Source of the DNA: Methylobacterium sp. Leaf91
Lineage (GTDB): Bacteria; Pseudomonadota; Alphaproteobacteria; Rhizobiales; Beijerinckiaceae
DNA: 64,000 nucleotides
Direction of reading: 5' to 3'
NCBI RefSeq assembly: GCF_001422815.1
Contig: NZ_LMMP01000045.1
Location: forward strand, 126,504 to 190,503
Shown here: one piece after another, positions 1 through 7,730 of the stretch
How the letters are laid out: each line of letters starts with the position of its first letter
How positions within the stretch are numbered: the first letter of the stretch is position 1
Made by a program: the position numbers and the translations under genes
Notes under the pieces: generated by a model
What the model saw: the letters and a program-made list of their open reading frames with translations, nothing else
Told to the model about the DNA's origin: nothing
Database searches by the model: none

Positions 1-276
1 ATCGAGGAAATGGTAGGGGTCGACCTTCTCCTCCACCATCAGGGCTTTCAGCGTGGTGCCGTAGCGATGGTAGAAATGCTTCTGCAGCGCCCGCGCCGAG
101 ATCCCGTCGAGGCCGTAGAGCTGCATGACGTAGAGCGTGATCCGCTCGTCGACCTGCGGCCAGACCCGCGCGTCGCTCGGATAGAGCGTGTTGTCGAGAT
201 CGAACACCCAGGTGTCGATGGTCGAGAAGCCGCGGGAGCCCGCGCTGGAGAGATGGCTTTCACCGGGAAGGAACAA
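1..276 (-). CDS. pyrimidine 5'-nucleotidase, HAD family (C-terminal part outside window)
   Basis: Partial gene reading out of the left edge. The visible N-terminal ~92 residues contain the HAD motif I DLDNTLYP, whose first Asp is the nucleophile, preceded by DTWVF. This arrangement, followed by LYGLDGISARALQKHFYHRYG, is typical of the SDT1-like pyrimidine 5'-nucleotidases of alphaproteobacteria, which dephosphorylate UMP/CMP. Motifs II-IV would lie beyond base 1. No in-frame ATG or GTG is present before the upstream stop near 412-414, so a TTG at 276 is the best start I can offer; its Shine-Dalgarno is poor. An ATG-started reading frame to 410 exists but is shifted relative to the HAD motif and is a shadow. 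The family call is firm, the start is not. Confidence 0.75.
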   Translation of the reverse strand, partial: MFLPGESHLSSAGSRGFSTIDTWVFDLDNTLYPSDARVWPQVDERITLYVMQLYGLDGISARALQKHFYHRYGTTLKALMVEEKVDPYHFLD

Positions 277-487
277 GGGGGCTGAACGGGGTTCGAGACG
301 GGGGACGGTGGTGACCGACGACGATCGTCCCTGGTTACGATGAAATTGTGCCTTGCGAAAGGAAGCGCTGCCATTCGGCCACGTGCGGCAGCGGGATGGC
401 CGAGTTGCATGTCACGCCTGAACTGGCTGAATAACGAATGCGGAGCGAAGGAAACGGTAGGAATGTTGCAACGTTGATTTGCGTAAC

Positions 488-3400
488 ATGCCTCTGAAAG
501 CCTCCGTCATGCATGGTCGATCACGGTCACGGGCAGGATGGGTAGCTTCGGATTGCTTCCCGGGATGGCGCGACGTGCAAGATCAGGCACAGGACCGAGG
601 CGATGAAGAAGGCGTTGACGCTGTCGGACCGGATTCCACATCATGGATCGACCGTGACCCCGAGTTTCATCTCGACGCCGTGTGCCGTATTGCGGCCGCT
701 CTATTTCGTGTTCCGATCGTCCTCGTTCCCCTCGCCGATACCGACTTTCTCCCCCTGAAGGCCGGACCGGGGACCGGGGAGGCCGAGCAGGATCGAGACG
801 ATGCGGTGTCTTCACACCACATCGCCGGCGAGACCGACAGACCGGTCGTGATCCGCGATCTCCTCGCCGATCCTCGTTTTGCCGATCATCCCCTGGCGAA
901 GGGGGAGTTCCAGGCCCGATTCTATGCCGGCATGCCTCTGGCGCATCGTCCCGGTCACCGGGCCGGTACGCTCTGCCTGATCGATACCGTGCCGCGTCCG
1001 GATTTCACCGAGGAGCAACTGCTCCAGTTGCGGGACCTCGCTCTCATCGTCACCGGGCATCTGCGTCTTCATGATGCCAATGTGGAGCGCGAGGCCGAGC
1101 TGTGCGAGCGCCAGCGCGTGACGTCCATCCTCACGCGCCGTGAAGCGCTTCTCCGGGCCGCCTTGGACTCCCAGCGCATGGCCGAGGAGATCGCAGGGTT
1201 CGGACATTGGCGTATCCACATCCCCGAAGGCCGGGTCGAATGGTCCGAGGGAATGGCGCGGATCCACGGTCGCGCGCCCGTCGACCCTGCCCGGATTCCC
1301 CTCGACGAGCATCTGGCCTTCTACCATCCGGAGGACAGGGAGCGTGTGCGCTGGCATCTCGACGAAGCCGTGGCGGGGGTGGGCGCCTTCGCGCGCGACG
1401 ATTACGAGCACCGGTCGCGCATCATCCGCCCGGGCGGGGAATGCAGGGTCGTCACCGAACGGGGAATCGTCGAGCGCGACCCGACCGGAGCCATCCGTGC
1501 CATTTCCGGAATCTGCCTCGACGTCACCGAACTGGCCCGATCCGACCAGCATTTGCGCGAAACGACGAACCTTCTGCGCATCACCCTGGAAAGCATCGAC
1601 GAGGGCCTCGTCATGGTCGACATGGATGACCGGGTCCGGGTTCATAACGAGCGGCTGAACCTGCTGCTCGACCTGCCGCCGGGAATGCTCCACGACGGCG
1701 CGCCGTTCGACGATGTCCGCCACTTCATCGCCGAGCGGGACGGGACGCTTCCCGCAGTTCTGGACAGGGGCGTCCGCGACGCGAGACGCGAACGCGGCGA
1801 AGCGGGCGCCACCGGCGAGCACCAGCAGCGCGACGAGACCCTCCTCGAACTCTGCGGTGTGCCGCTGGCCGACGGCAGCACCGTCTACACCTTCGCCGAC
1901 GTCACCGCCCGCCAGATGGCCGAACGCTCATTGCGCGAGAGCGAGGCGTCCTACCGCCTGCTCGCCGATTTCCTGCCTCAGATGGTCTGGATCACGAACG
2001 ATCGGGACGACACCACCTACTGCAACCGCCATTGCGACCGTTATTACGGACGGCCCCTCGTTTCGCTGCTGGAGCGGGTGGAATCCTACCACCCCGACGA
2101 TCGCGATCGCGTCTATGGCGACGTGTGCGACCGTCACAAAGCGTGGCAGGACTACGATTTCGAGATCCGCATCCGCCGCGCCGACGGCGTCTATCGCTGG
2201 CACAAGGTCAGCAAGCGTCCGATCCGCCTCCTCGACGGCGCGCCCGGATGGCTCGCCACGGCCCTCGATATCGACGACATCATCACCGCCAGGATCGCCC
2301 TGGAGCGGACGGGCGACCTGTTGCGTCTGGCGCAGGACGCGGCGGAGGCAGGGGTCTGGGAGTGGGACCTGGTCACGGGCCGGGTCTGGCAATCCCAGGA
2401 AAGCGCGCGGATGCAGGGATTGCCGCTCGACGAGGCCGATCCGGCCGCCGGCCTTTCGATGACCATGGAGGAGTGGGAGCGGAACGTACCGGACGACGAC
2501 GTGATCCGGGTTCGGAACGAGGCCCGCCGGGCCATCGCCACGCGCACAAATCACAGGGTGGAGTTCCGCGCCCTCCACCCGTCGACCGGTGAATGCCGCT
2601 GGTTCCAGGGGTTTGGCCGCGCCGTCCTCGATCCGCGGACGGGCGAGGTCTGCCGCTTCGTCGGCATGAATCTCGACATTACGGCCCGCAAGGAGACCGA
2701 GGAAGCGTTCCGGGCCAGTGATGCCCGCCTGCGCGTGAGCGAGGAACGGCTCGCTCTCGCCCTCGACAGCGGCAGGGACGGGTTGTGGGACGCCGATCTC
2801 CAGACCGGCGCGGTCTGGTTTTCCGACCGCTCCCAGAGCATGCTCGGCTACGAGCCCGGTGAATTCGGCAAGTCTTTCAGCTACGTCCAGTCCCTGATCC
2901 ACCCGGACGACATGGCGGCTTGCCACGTCGCCGCGACCGCTCATTTCGAAGGCCGCCTACCGGCTTTCGAAATCGAGGTCCGGGTTCGCAACAAGGTCGG
3001 CGGCCATAGCTGGCTCCTCGCCCGCGGCAAGGTCGTCACCCGCGCCGCCGACGGTGCCCCGATCCGTTTCGTGGGAACCTATATCGACATCACGGCGCGC
3101 AAGGAGGCCGACCAGCGGATCGCCCATCTCGCCCGCCACGACGCCCTGACGGGCCTGCCCAACAGATCGGTGTTCCACGACCGTCTGAAGCAGGTACTCG
3201 CGACGGTTCGGAACGGCGGCTGCGCGACGGCGGTGCTCTGTCTCGACCTCGACCGGTTCAAGGCCATCAACGACACGCTCGGGCATCTGGCGGGCGATAC
3301 GCTCCTGAAGGTCGTCGCCGAGCGCCTGACCGACGTGGTGAAGCCCGGCGACATGGTCTCCCGCCTCGGAGGCGACGAATTCGGCATCATTCTGGTCGAT

Positions 3401-4417
3401 CTGGACCGGAGTGACCAAGCCGCCGAGATCGCCCGCAGGGTGATCGATTCCATTGCCCAGCCGATCAAGCTGGACGGTCAACTCGCCAATATCGGGATCA
3501 GCATCGGCATCGCCCACGCGCCGGCCGACGGGCTCGAGGCCGACCCTCTCCTGCGGCATGCCGATCTCGCGCTCTATCGCGCCAAGGCCGGCGGTCGGAA
3601 CACGTTCCGCGTCTATGAAGCCGGCATGGACGCGGCGATCGAGGAGCGGCTTCAGCTCGAGGTCGATCTTCGCCAAGCCGTGCTGCGCGGCGACCTCATT
3701 CTGCATTACCAGCCCGTGGTCGATCTCGAGACGGACACGGTGAGCGGCGTCGAAGCGCTGATGCGCTGGCCGCATCCCACCCGTGGGATGATCCCGCCCG
3801 CCACCTTCATCGAGATCGCCGAAGAGACGGGTCTGATCATCGATCTGGGCAACTGGGCCCTGCGCGAGGCCTGCCGGGAAGCCGCCTCATGGACCCATTC
3901 CGCCCGGATCGCGGTCAACGTCTCGGCGATGCAGTTTCGCGAGCCGGGCCTCGAACAATGCGTGATCATGGCCCTGTCGGCCTCGGGCCTCGCGGCGGAC
4001 AGGCTGGAACTGGAAATCACCGAAAGCGTCCTGATCCAGGATACCGAGGCGGTGATCGGCTGCCTGCACCGCCTGCGCTACCTCGGCGTCCGGATCGCTC
4101 TCGATGATTTCGGGACGGGCTATTCGTCCCTCAGCTATCTGCGGCAATTCCCCTTCGACAAGATCAAGATCGACCGTTCCTTCATCCGCGAGATCGCCGA
4201 TGCGGACACGGCCGCCATCGTTCGCGCCATCGTCGGGCTCGGCGAGCGTCGGGGGACCACGATCACGGCGGAGGGCGTGGAGACCCGTGCCCAGCTCGAT
4301 CTGGTGCGAGCGGAGGGATGCGGCGAGGTCCAGGGCTACTTCTTCAGCAAGCCCGTTTCGGCGCGGGACCTGCCGGGCGTCATCGCGAGGCTGTCCTGTG
4401 CCGAGAGGGCCGCCTGA
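488..4417 (+). CDS. GAF / multi-PAS / GGDEF / EAL bifunctional c-di-GMP protein
   Basis: Cytoplasmic 1309-residue signalling protein with no obvious membrane segment. Order seen: GAF-like domain (about 55-200), then about five PAS/PAC units (about 235-880), a GGDEF diguanylate cyclase domain (RLGGDEF at 959-965) and an EAL phosphodiesterase domain (EALMRW from 1089, then NVSAMQF, DDFGTGYSSL and GYFFSKP). Both catalytic signatures look intact, so it could make and degrade c-di-GMP. The allosteric I-site position before GGDEF reads KPGD rather than RxxD, so product inhibition may be weakened. The N-terminal GAF and the PAS ending in LDIDDIITAR strongly resemble the hybrid kinase at 40103. Start: ATG 488; a TTG at 479 is an alternative. 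It converges on the response regulator at 4436. Confidence 0.9.
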   Translation: MPLKASVMHGRSRSRAGWVASDCFPGWRDVQDQAQDRGDEEGVDAVGPDSTSWIDRDPEFHLDAVCRIAAALFRVPIVLVPLADTDFLPLKAGPGTGEAEQDRDDAVSSHHIAGETDRPVVIRDLLADPRFADHPLAKGEFQARFYAGMPLAHRPGHRAGTLCLIDTVPRPDFTEEQLLQLRDLALIVTGHLRLHDANVEREAELCERQRVTSILTRREALLRAALDSQRMAEEIAGFGHWRIHIPEGRVEWSEGMARIHGRAPVDPARIPLDEHLAFYHPEDRERVRWHLDEAVAGVGAFARDDYEHRSRIIRPGGECRVVTERGIVERDPTGAIRAISGICLDVTELARSDQHLRETTNLLRITLESIDEGLVMVDMDDRVRVHNERLNLLLDLPPGMLHDGAPFDDVRHFIAERDGTLPAVLDRGVRDARRERGEAGATGEHQQRDETLLELCGVPLADGSTVYTFADVTARQMAERSLRESEASYRLLADFLPQMVWITNDRDDTTYCNRHCDRYYGRPLVSLLERVESYHPDDRDRVYGDVCDRHKAWQDYDFEIRIRRADGVYRWHKVSKRPIRLLDGAPGWLATALDIDDIITARIALERTGDLLRLAQDAAEAGVWEWDLVTGRVWQSQESARMQGLPLDEADPAAGLSMTMEEWERNVPDDDVIRVRNEARRAIATRTNHRVEFRALHPSTGECRWFQGFGRAVLDPRTGEVCRFVGMNLDITARKETEEAFRASDARLRVSEERLALALDSGRDGLWDADLQTGAVWFSDRSQSMLGYEPGEFGKSFSYVQSLIHPDDMAACHVAATAHFEGRLPAFEIEVRVRNKVGGHSWLLARGKVVTRAADGAPIRFVGTYIDITARKEADQRIAHLARHDALTGLPNRSVFHDRLKQVLATVRNGGCATAVLCLDLDRFKAINDTLGHLAGDTLLKVVAERLTDVVKPGDMVSRLGGDEFGIILVDLDRSDQAAEIARRVIDSIAQPIKLDGQLANIGISIGIAHAPADGLEADPLLRHADLALYRAKAGGRNTFRVYEAGMDAAIEERLQLEVDLRQAVLRGDLILHYQPVVDLETDTVSGVEALMRWPHPTRGMIPPATFIEIAEETGLIIDLGNWALREACREAASWTHSARIAVNVSAMQFREPGLEQCVIMALSASGLAADRLELEITESVLIQDTEAVIGCLHRLRYLGVRIALDDFGTGYSSLSYLRQFPFDKIKIDRSFIREIADADTAAIVRAIVGLGERRGTTITAEGVETRAQLDLVRAEGCGEVQGYFFSKPVSARDLPGVIARLSCAERAA

Positions 4418-4435
4418 CGCGGAAACACCGAGGGA

Positions 4436-4876
4436 TCAGGCGCCGAGACTGGCGAGATAACCCGGCGCGAGCCGAAGGCCGAGGGGCAGGGTGGTGACCG
4501 GCGGCGGGGTTCGGATGCATTCCTCGAGAAAGATCATCGTGTCCCCGATGACGGCTTCCGAGAACGGCTTGGCGATCACCGCCACCGCACCGGCGAAGTC
4601 GTCGTGAAAGCGGCTGGCATTCGCGGTGAGGAAGACCAGAGTCATCGTGGGCTCGTCGGCCAGATTCCTGGCCACGTCGAGACCGGACGAGCCGCCCTTG
4701 AGTTGCAGGTCGATGAGGACGATGTCGGGCCGCGTCCGCCGGGCCACCGCGATGGCGTCGCTCGCGGAGACCGCCGTGCCCACGACCTCGTGTCCGGCTT
4801 CTTCCAGCAGCATTTCGAGCTGCATCACGATCAGGGCTTCGTCTTCGACGACGACGATCCGCAGAGGTTCACTCAC
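4436..4876 (-). CDS. single-domain response regulator, partner of the LOV kinase
   Basis: 146-residue receiver domain with no output domain. Visible landmarks are the acidic pair in VVEDEA near residue 11, the phospho-acceptor Asp57 in LIDLQL, a Thr in LTAN and the conserved Lys in IAKPF. It starts at a GTG whose bases overlap the stop codon of the upstream kinase (GTGAGTGA), so translation is probably coupled and the two form a cognate pair. This resembles the LovK-LovR layout of Caulobacter, in which a stand-alone receiver accompanies a LOV histidine kinase. A longer in-frame reading to 4963 would overlap the kinase extensively and is less likely. Its downstream partner is unknown. Confidence 0.88.
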   Translation of the reverse strand: MSEPLRIVVVEDEALIVMQLEMLLEEAGHEVVGTAVSASDAIAVARRTRPDIVLIDLQLKGGSSGLDVARNLADEPTMTLVFLTANASRFHDDFAGAVAVIAKPFSEAVIGDTMIFLEECIRTPPPVTTLPLGLRLAPGYLASLGA

Positions 4877-5993
4877 GGTGCGTTCCTGTTGCCGGTCCCG
4901 TCGCGGGGAGGCGGATCTCGATCCGCGTCCCGGGCTCGGCCTGATGCCAAGCGATAGCGGCATTCAGCTGGCGCACAAGGCTCTCGATCAGGCGCTTCCC
5001 GAAAGTCCGGTCTCGAGCCACGTCCGGCGGCATGCCGATCCCGTCATCGGCGATCGTGATGCGGATCATGTCGCCCTCGGGCTTCACCGAAAGCGACAGC
5101 TGGCCTGTGGCATCGCGCGGGAACGCGTGTTTCAGTGCGTTGGTGAGCAGCTCGTTCATGACGAGGGCGACCGGCGGCGCCTGTTCGACGGCGACCTCGA
5201 CGGGAACGAGGTCGAAATCGAGCTCGATCCCCTGTCGCCCGGAGCCACGCACCAGATCGACGGCGAGTTCGCGCGCGAAGGCGGCGACGTCGAAACGCTG
5301 GACGTCGTTGGACTGGTAGAGCCGCTTGTGCACCGTGCCGAGGGCTTCGACCCGGGCCAGCATGGATTTGAGCGACGCCTTCGCATCGGGGTCGGTGATC
5401 GTCCGCGTCTGCAGGGTCAGCAGCGAGGCGATCATCTGGAGGTTGTTCTTCACCCGGTGGTCCACCTCGTGGACCAGCATCGTCTTGGCGGCCAGCGCTT
5501 CGGTCAGCTCTTTCGTGCGCTTCTGTACCTCGCGCTCGAAATGCAGTCTTTCGTTGCGCGTCTGCATGAGCGTGTCGATCCGGTCCGAGACGTCGAGCTG
5601 CGAGGCGAAGAAATACACCGTCTCGCCGTCGTCGTTGATCACCGGGCTGACATACAGCGCGTTCCAGAACTGGGTGCCGTCCTTGCGATAATTGAGGATG
5701 TCGACGGCGATGTCGCGTTTGGCCGTGACCGCGTCACGGATCTTGCGCACGGTGCCGGGATCCGTCTGCTCACCCTGCAGGAAGCGGCAATTCTGGCCCA
5801 TGATCTCGGGCCGGCTGTAGCCGGTCATCTTGAGAAACGCATCGTTGACGAAGACGATGGGATTGTCATCCTGCCGAGGGTCGGTGATCAGCATCGCCAT
5901 GCGCGTCGCGCGGATGGCCGCCGCGAAAGGATCGCCCCTGCCGTGCTCGGCCCCCAATCGGTCGGTGAGGTGCCAGGCGTCGTCCGGTTCCAT
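4869..5993 (-). CDS. blue-light LOV-domain histidine kinase (HisKA_2/HWE type)
   Basis: 374-residue soluble sensor kinase. Residues ~25-140 form a LOV domain: the flavin-adduct cysteine Cys69 sits in the canonical GQNCRFLQ motif, and the flavin-contacting Gln of the last strand is present in ASQLDVSD (Q132). A coiled linker (EREVQKRTKELTEALAAK) leads to a HisKA_2 dimerisation domain with the phospho-accepting His179 in VDHRVKNNLQ, then an HATPase with NELLTNALKHAF and DDGIGMP. It should bind FMN and alter autokinase activity in blue light. ATG 5993 was chosen because AGGAAGG lies 4 nt upstream; an ATG at 6050 is in frame but lacks this. The receiver gene overlaps its 3' end. Confidence 0.92.
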   Translation of the reverse strand: MEPDDAWHLTDRLGAEHGRGDPFAAAIRATRMAMLITDPRQDDNPIVFVNDAFLKMTGYSRPEIMGQNCRFLQGEQTDPGTVRKIRDAVTAKRDIAVDILNYRKDGTQFWNALYVSPVINDDGETVYFFASQLDVSDRIDTLMQTRNERLHFEREVQKRTKELTEALAAKTMLVHEVDHRVKNNLQMIASLLTLQTRTITDPDAKASLKSMLARVEALGTVHKRLYQSNDVQRFDVAAFARELAVDLVRGSGRQGIELDFDLVPVEVAVEQAPPVALVMNELLTNALKHAFPRDATGQLSLSVKPEGDMIRITIADDGIGMPPDVARDRTFGKRLIESLVRQLNAAIAWHQAEPGTRIEIRLPATGPATGTHRE

Positions 5994-6393
5994 TTTGCCT
6001 TCCTGTGCTGACCGGCGCGTCTCGCGGCCAGAGCAAATGTCGTCAGTCACGACAAGGTTGCCTTCAGTATCACGAGGATCCGCATCGATCCGTCATGACG
6101 CGCGAAAGTTTGGCGACAAAGCCGTTATGAGCTGAGGTCAACGACATAGAGTACGTCTTTCAATCGACAAGCTTCGTCTTTTGGTTCTGTTTCCCCTCTT
6201 TTGATGCATTTCTTACGGAGCGTGTGCCTGAACACGGCGGGATAACCGTTGCTGTTCCATCACGTGCTCAACGTTTCGGCACGACCGGGGGAGCGATGAT
6301 TGCCCGCCGAACCCCGGAACGGTAGAATGGTCAAGCTCGTTATGGTCGAGCTTGACTGCTCCGTTGCCGGTCGAACGCCAGGATCATCCCGTC
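5994..6393. other. divergent intergenic region with an EcfG-type promoter
   Basis: 400 bases between the LOV kinase (leftward) and the patatin lipoprotein (rightward). The only element I recognise is the GGAAC-N17-CGTT promoter on the right-hand side at 6316-6341. No convincing ORF or RNA gene is seen, and no equivalent promoter was found facing the kinase. The central part (6130-6240) is AT-richer than its surroundings. Confidence 0.5.
6316..6341 (+). promoter_or_regulatory. candidate EcfG-type general stress response promoter
   Basis: GGAAC at 6316-6320, a 17-base spacer and CGTT at 6338-6341 match the GGAAC-N16/17-CGTT consensus read by alphaproteobacterial EcfG sigma factors. Transcription would start near 6348, leaving a leader of about 46 bases before the patatin gene ATG at 6394. 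The match is exact at both hexamer cores; activity is inferred. Confidence 0.6.
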
Positions 6394-7593
6394 ATGTCGA
6401 CATCTCGCCGGTTCGGATGGGTCAAGGGCGCGGCCGCGCTCGCGGTGGCCGCGCAATTGGCCGCCTGCGGATCGATCCCGCGCGTGGCCTACACCGCCGA
6501 TCAAGCCGCCGCCGCGGTTCCTTCCGGCATGGATCTCAGCGTGCGCGCCTATGCCGACGCGTCGGAGAGCACCTTCACCGAAATGGTGGCGCGGCCGGAG
6601 CGCTCGAAGCGCGCCTTCGCCTACCTCGCCCTGTCGGGCGGCGGCGGCGACGGAGCCTACGGCGCCGGTATCCTCAACGGCTGGTCGGAATCCGGCAAGC
6701 GGCCCGAATTCGCCCTCGTCTCCGGTGTGAGCACCGGCGCGCTGATCGCGCCCTTCGCCTTCCTCGGGCCGGCCTACGATTCCACCCTCACCGACATCTA
6801 TACGAGCGGCGTCGCCTCGACCCTGGTCCAATCGCCGAGCGTGGCCAACATCGTGTTCGGATCGGGCCTGTTCGGGGATGGCCGCCTGCGCGATCTCGTG
6901 CGCCGCTACGTGACGCCCGACCTGCTCGCCGCCATCGCGGAGCAGCACGCCAAGGGCCGCCGCCTCCTCGTGGTGACGACGAACCTCGATTCCCAGCGCG
7001 CCGTCATCTGGAACATGGGCGCCATCGCGGCCAATGGCGGTCCCAATGCCGTTTCGCTGTTCACGGATGTGCTCACGGCCTCCGCCAGCATCCCGGCCGT
7101 GTTCCCGCCCCAGCTCCTCGACGTGCAGGCCGAGGGCAGGGCTTTCCAGGAGATGCATGTGGACGGGTCGGTGGTGACGCCGGTCTTCACCCTCCCGCAA
7201 TCGTTCCTGCTGCGGGACAACCGCCTGCGGACGGCGGGCAAGACCGACATCTACGTCATCATCAACGGACGTCTCGAGCCGGAATTCGACGTGGCGCAGA
7301 ACAACACGCTGTCCATCGTCGAGCGCTCCTTCACCACCGCGAGCCGGGCGCGCAGCCGCGCCACCCTGGCCGCCACCTACGCCTTCACCCGCGGCAGCGG
7401 CATGGGCTTCAACCTCACCTATATCGACGAGGCCGCGCCGAACACGACGACGGCGCGGGGGTTCGACACCGGCTACATGCGCCAGCTCTACGAGAGAGGG
7501 CGCGAGACCGGACGGACCGGAAGCTTCTGGCAGAAGAACGTCCCCACCGCTCCCCTCGTCAAGGCGATCGCCGCCGGCGCCGCGCGGAACTGA
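6394..7593 (+). CDS. patatin-like phospholipase, lipoprotein
   Basis: 399-residue acyl hydrolase. A signal sequence ends in a lipobox (AAQLAAC), predicting a lipid-modified periplasmic protein. The patatin catalytic dyad is complete: oxyanion-hole glycines in SGGGGDGAYGAG, nucleophile Ser in GVSTGA, and Asp in HVDGS. Such proteins cleave acyl esters of phospholipids or related lipids. The ATG at 6394 (AGGA upstream) gives a normal lipoprotein signal; a TTG at 6352 is in frame but adds a poor N-terminus. It lies just behind a GGAAC/CGTT stress promoter, suggesting induction by the general stress response. A GC-rich hairpin follows the stop. Confidence 0.88.
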   Translation: MSTSRRFGWVKGAAALAVAAQLAACGSIPRVAYTADQAAAAVPSGMDLSVRAYADASESTFTEMVARPERSKRAFAYLALSGGGGDGAYGAGILNGWSESGKRPEFALVSGVSTGALIAPFAFLGPAYDSTLTDIYTSGVASTLVQSPSVANIVFGSGLFGDGRLRDLVRRYVTPDLLAAIAEQHAKGRRLLVVTTNLDSQRAVIWNMGAIAANGGPNAVSLFTDVLTASASIPAVFPPQLLDVQAEGRAFQEMHVDGSVVTPVFTLPQSFLLRDNRLRTAGKTDIYVIINGRLEPEFDVAQNNTLSIVERSFTTASRARSRATLAATYAFTRGSGMGFNLTYIDEAAPNTTTARGFDTGYMRQLYERGRETGRTGSFWQKNVPTAPLVKAIAAGAARN

Positions 7594-7599
7594 CCGGCC

Positions 7600-7626
7600 G
7601 GCACCATCCCCCGGTGGGGTGGTGCC
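7600..7626 (+). terminator. hairpin after the patatin gene
   Basis: Near-perfect inverted repeat (arm GGCACCA plus CCCC, loop CGGT, arm GGGG plus TGGTGCC) starting 7 bases after the patatin stop codon. There is no T-run, so if it terminates it may need Rho or act as a 3' stabiliser. Confidence 0.45.
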
Positions 7627-7730
7627 CTGCGCGGCCCGCTCTCGCGCTCGTTGCTGCACTGCGATAGGAGGAGGGACATCCTCCCGTGTGGCCACCGGCC
7701 CGCATCTCCCCTGCGTTTGGCCGTTGACCC

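Noticed and set aside
48..410. Open frame of 120 residues on the minus strand
   Set aside because: Shifted by one relative to the HAD motif of the partial nucleotidase; product is Ser/Arg-rich shadow sequence.
450..475. GGAAA-N17-CGTT upstream of the GGDEF-EAL gene
   Set aside because: One mismatch in GGAAC and it would leave a leader of only about 6 bases; kept out of the feature list.
4869..4963. N-terminal extension of the response regulator to 4963
   Set aside because: Would overlap the kinase by ~95 bases with Arg/Ser-rich sequence; the GTG at 4876 fits the receiver onset.
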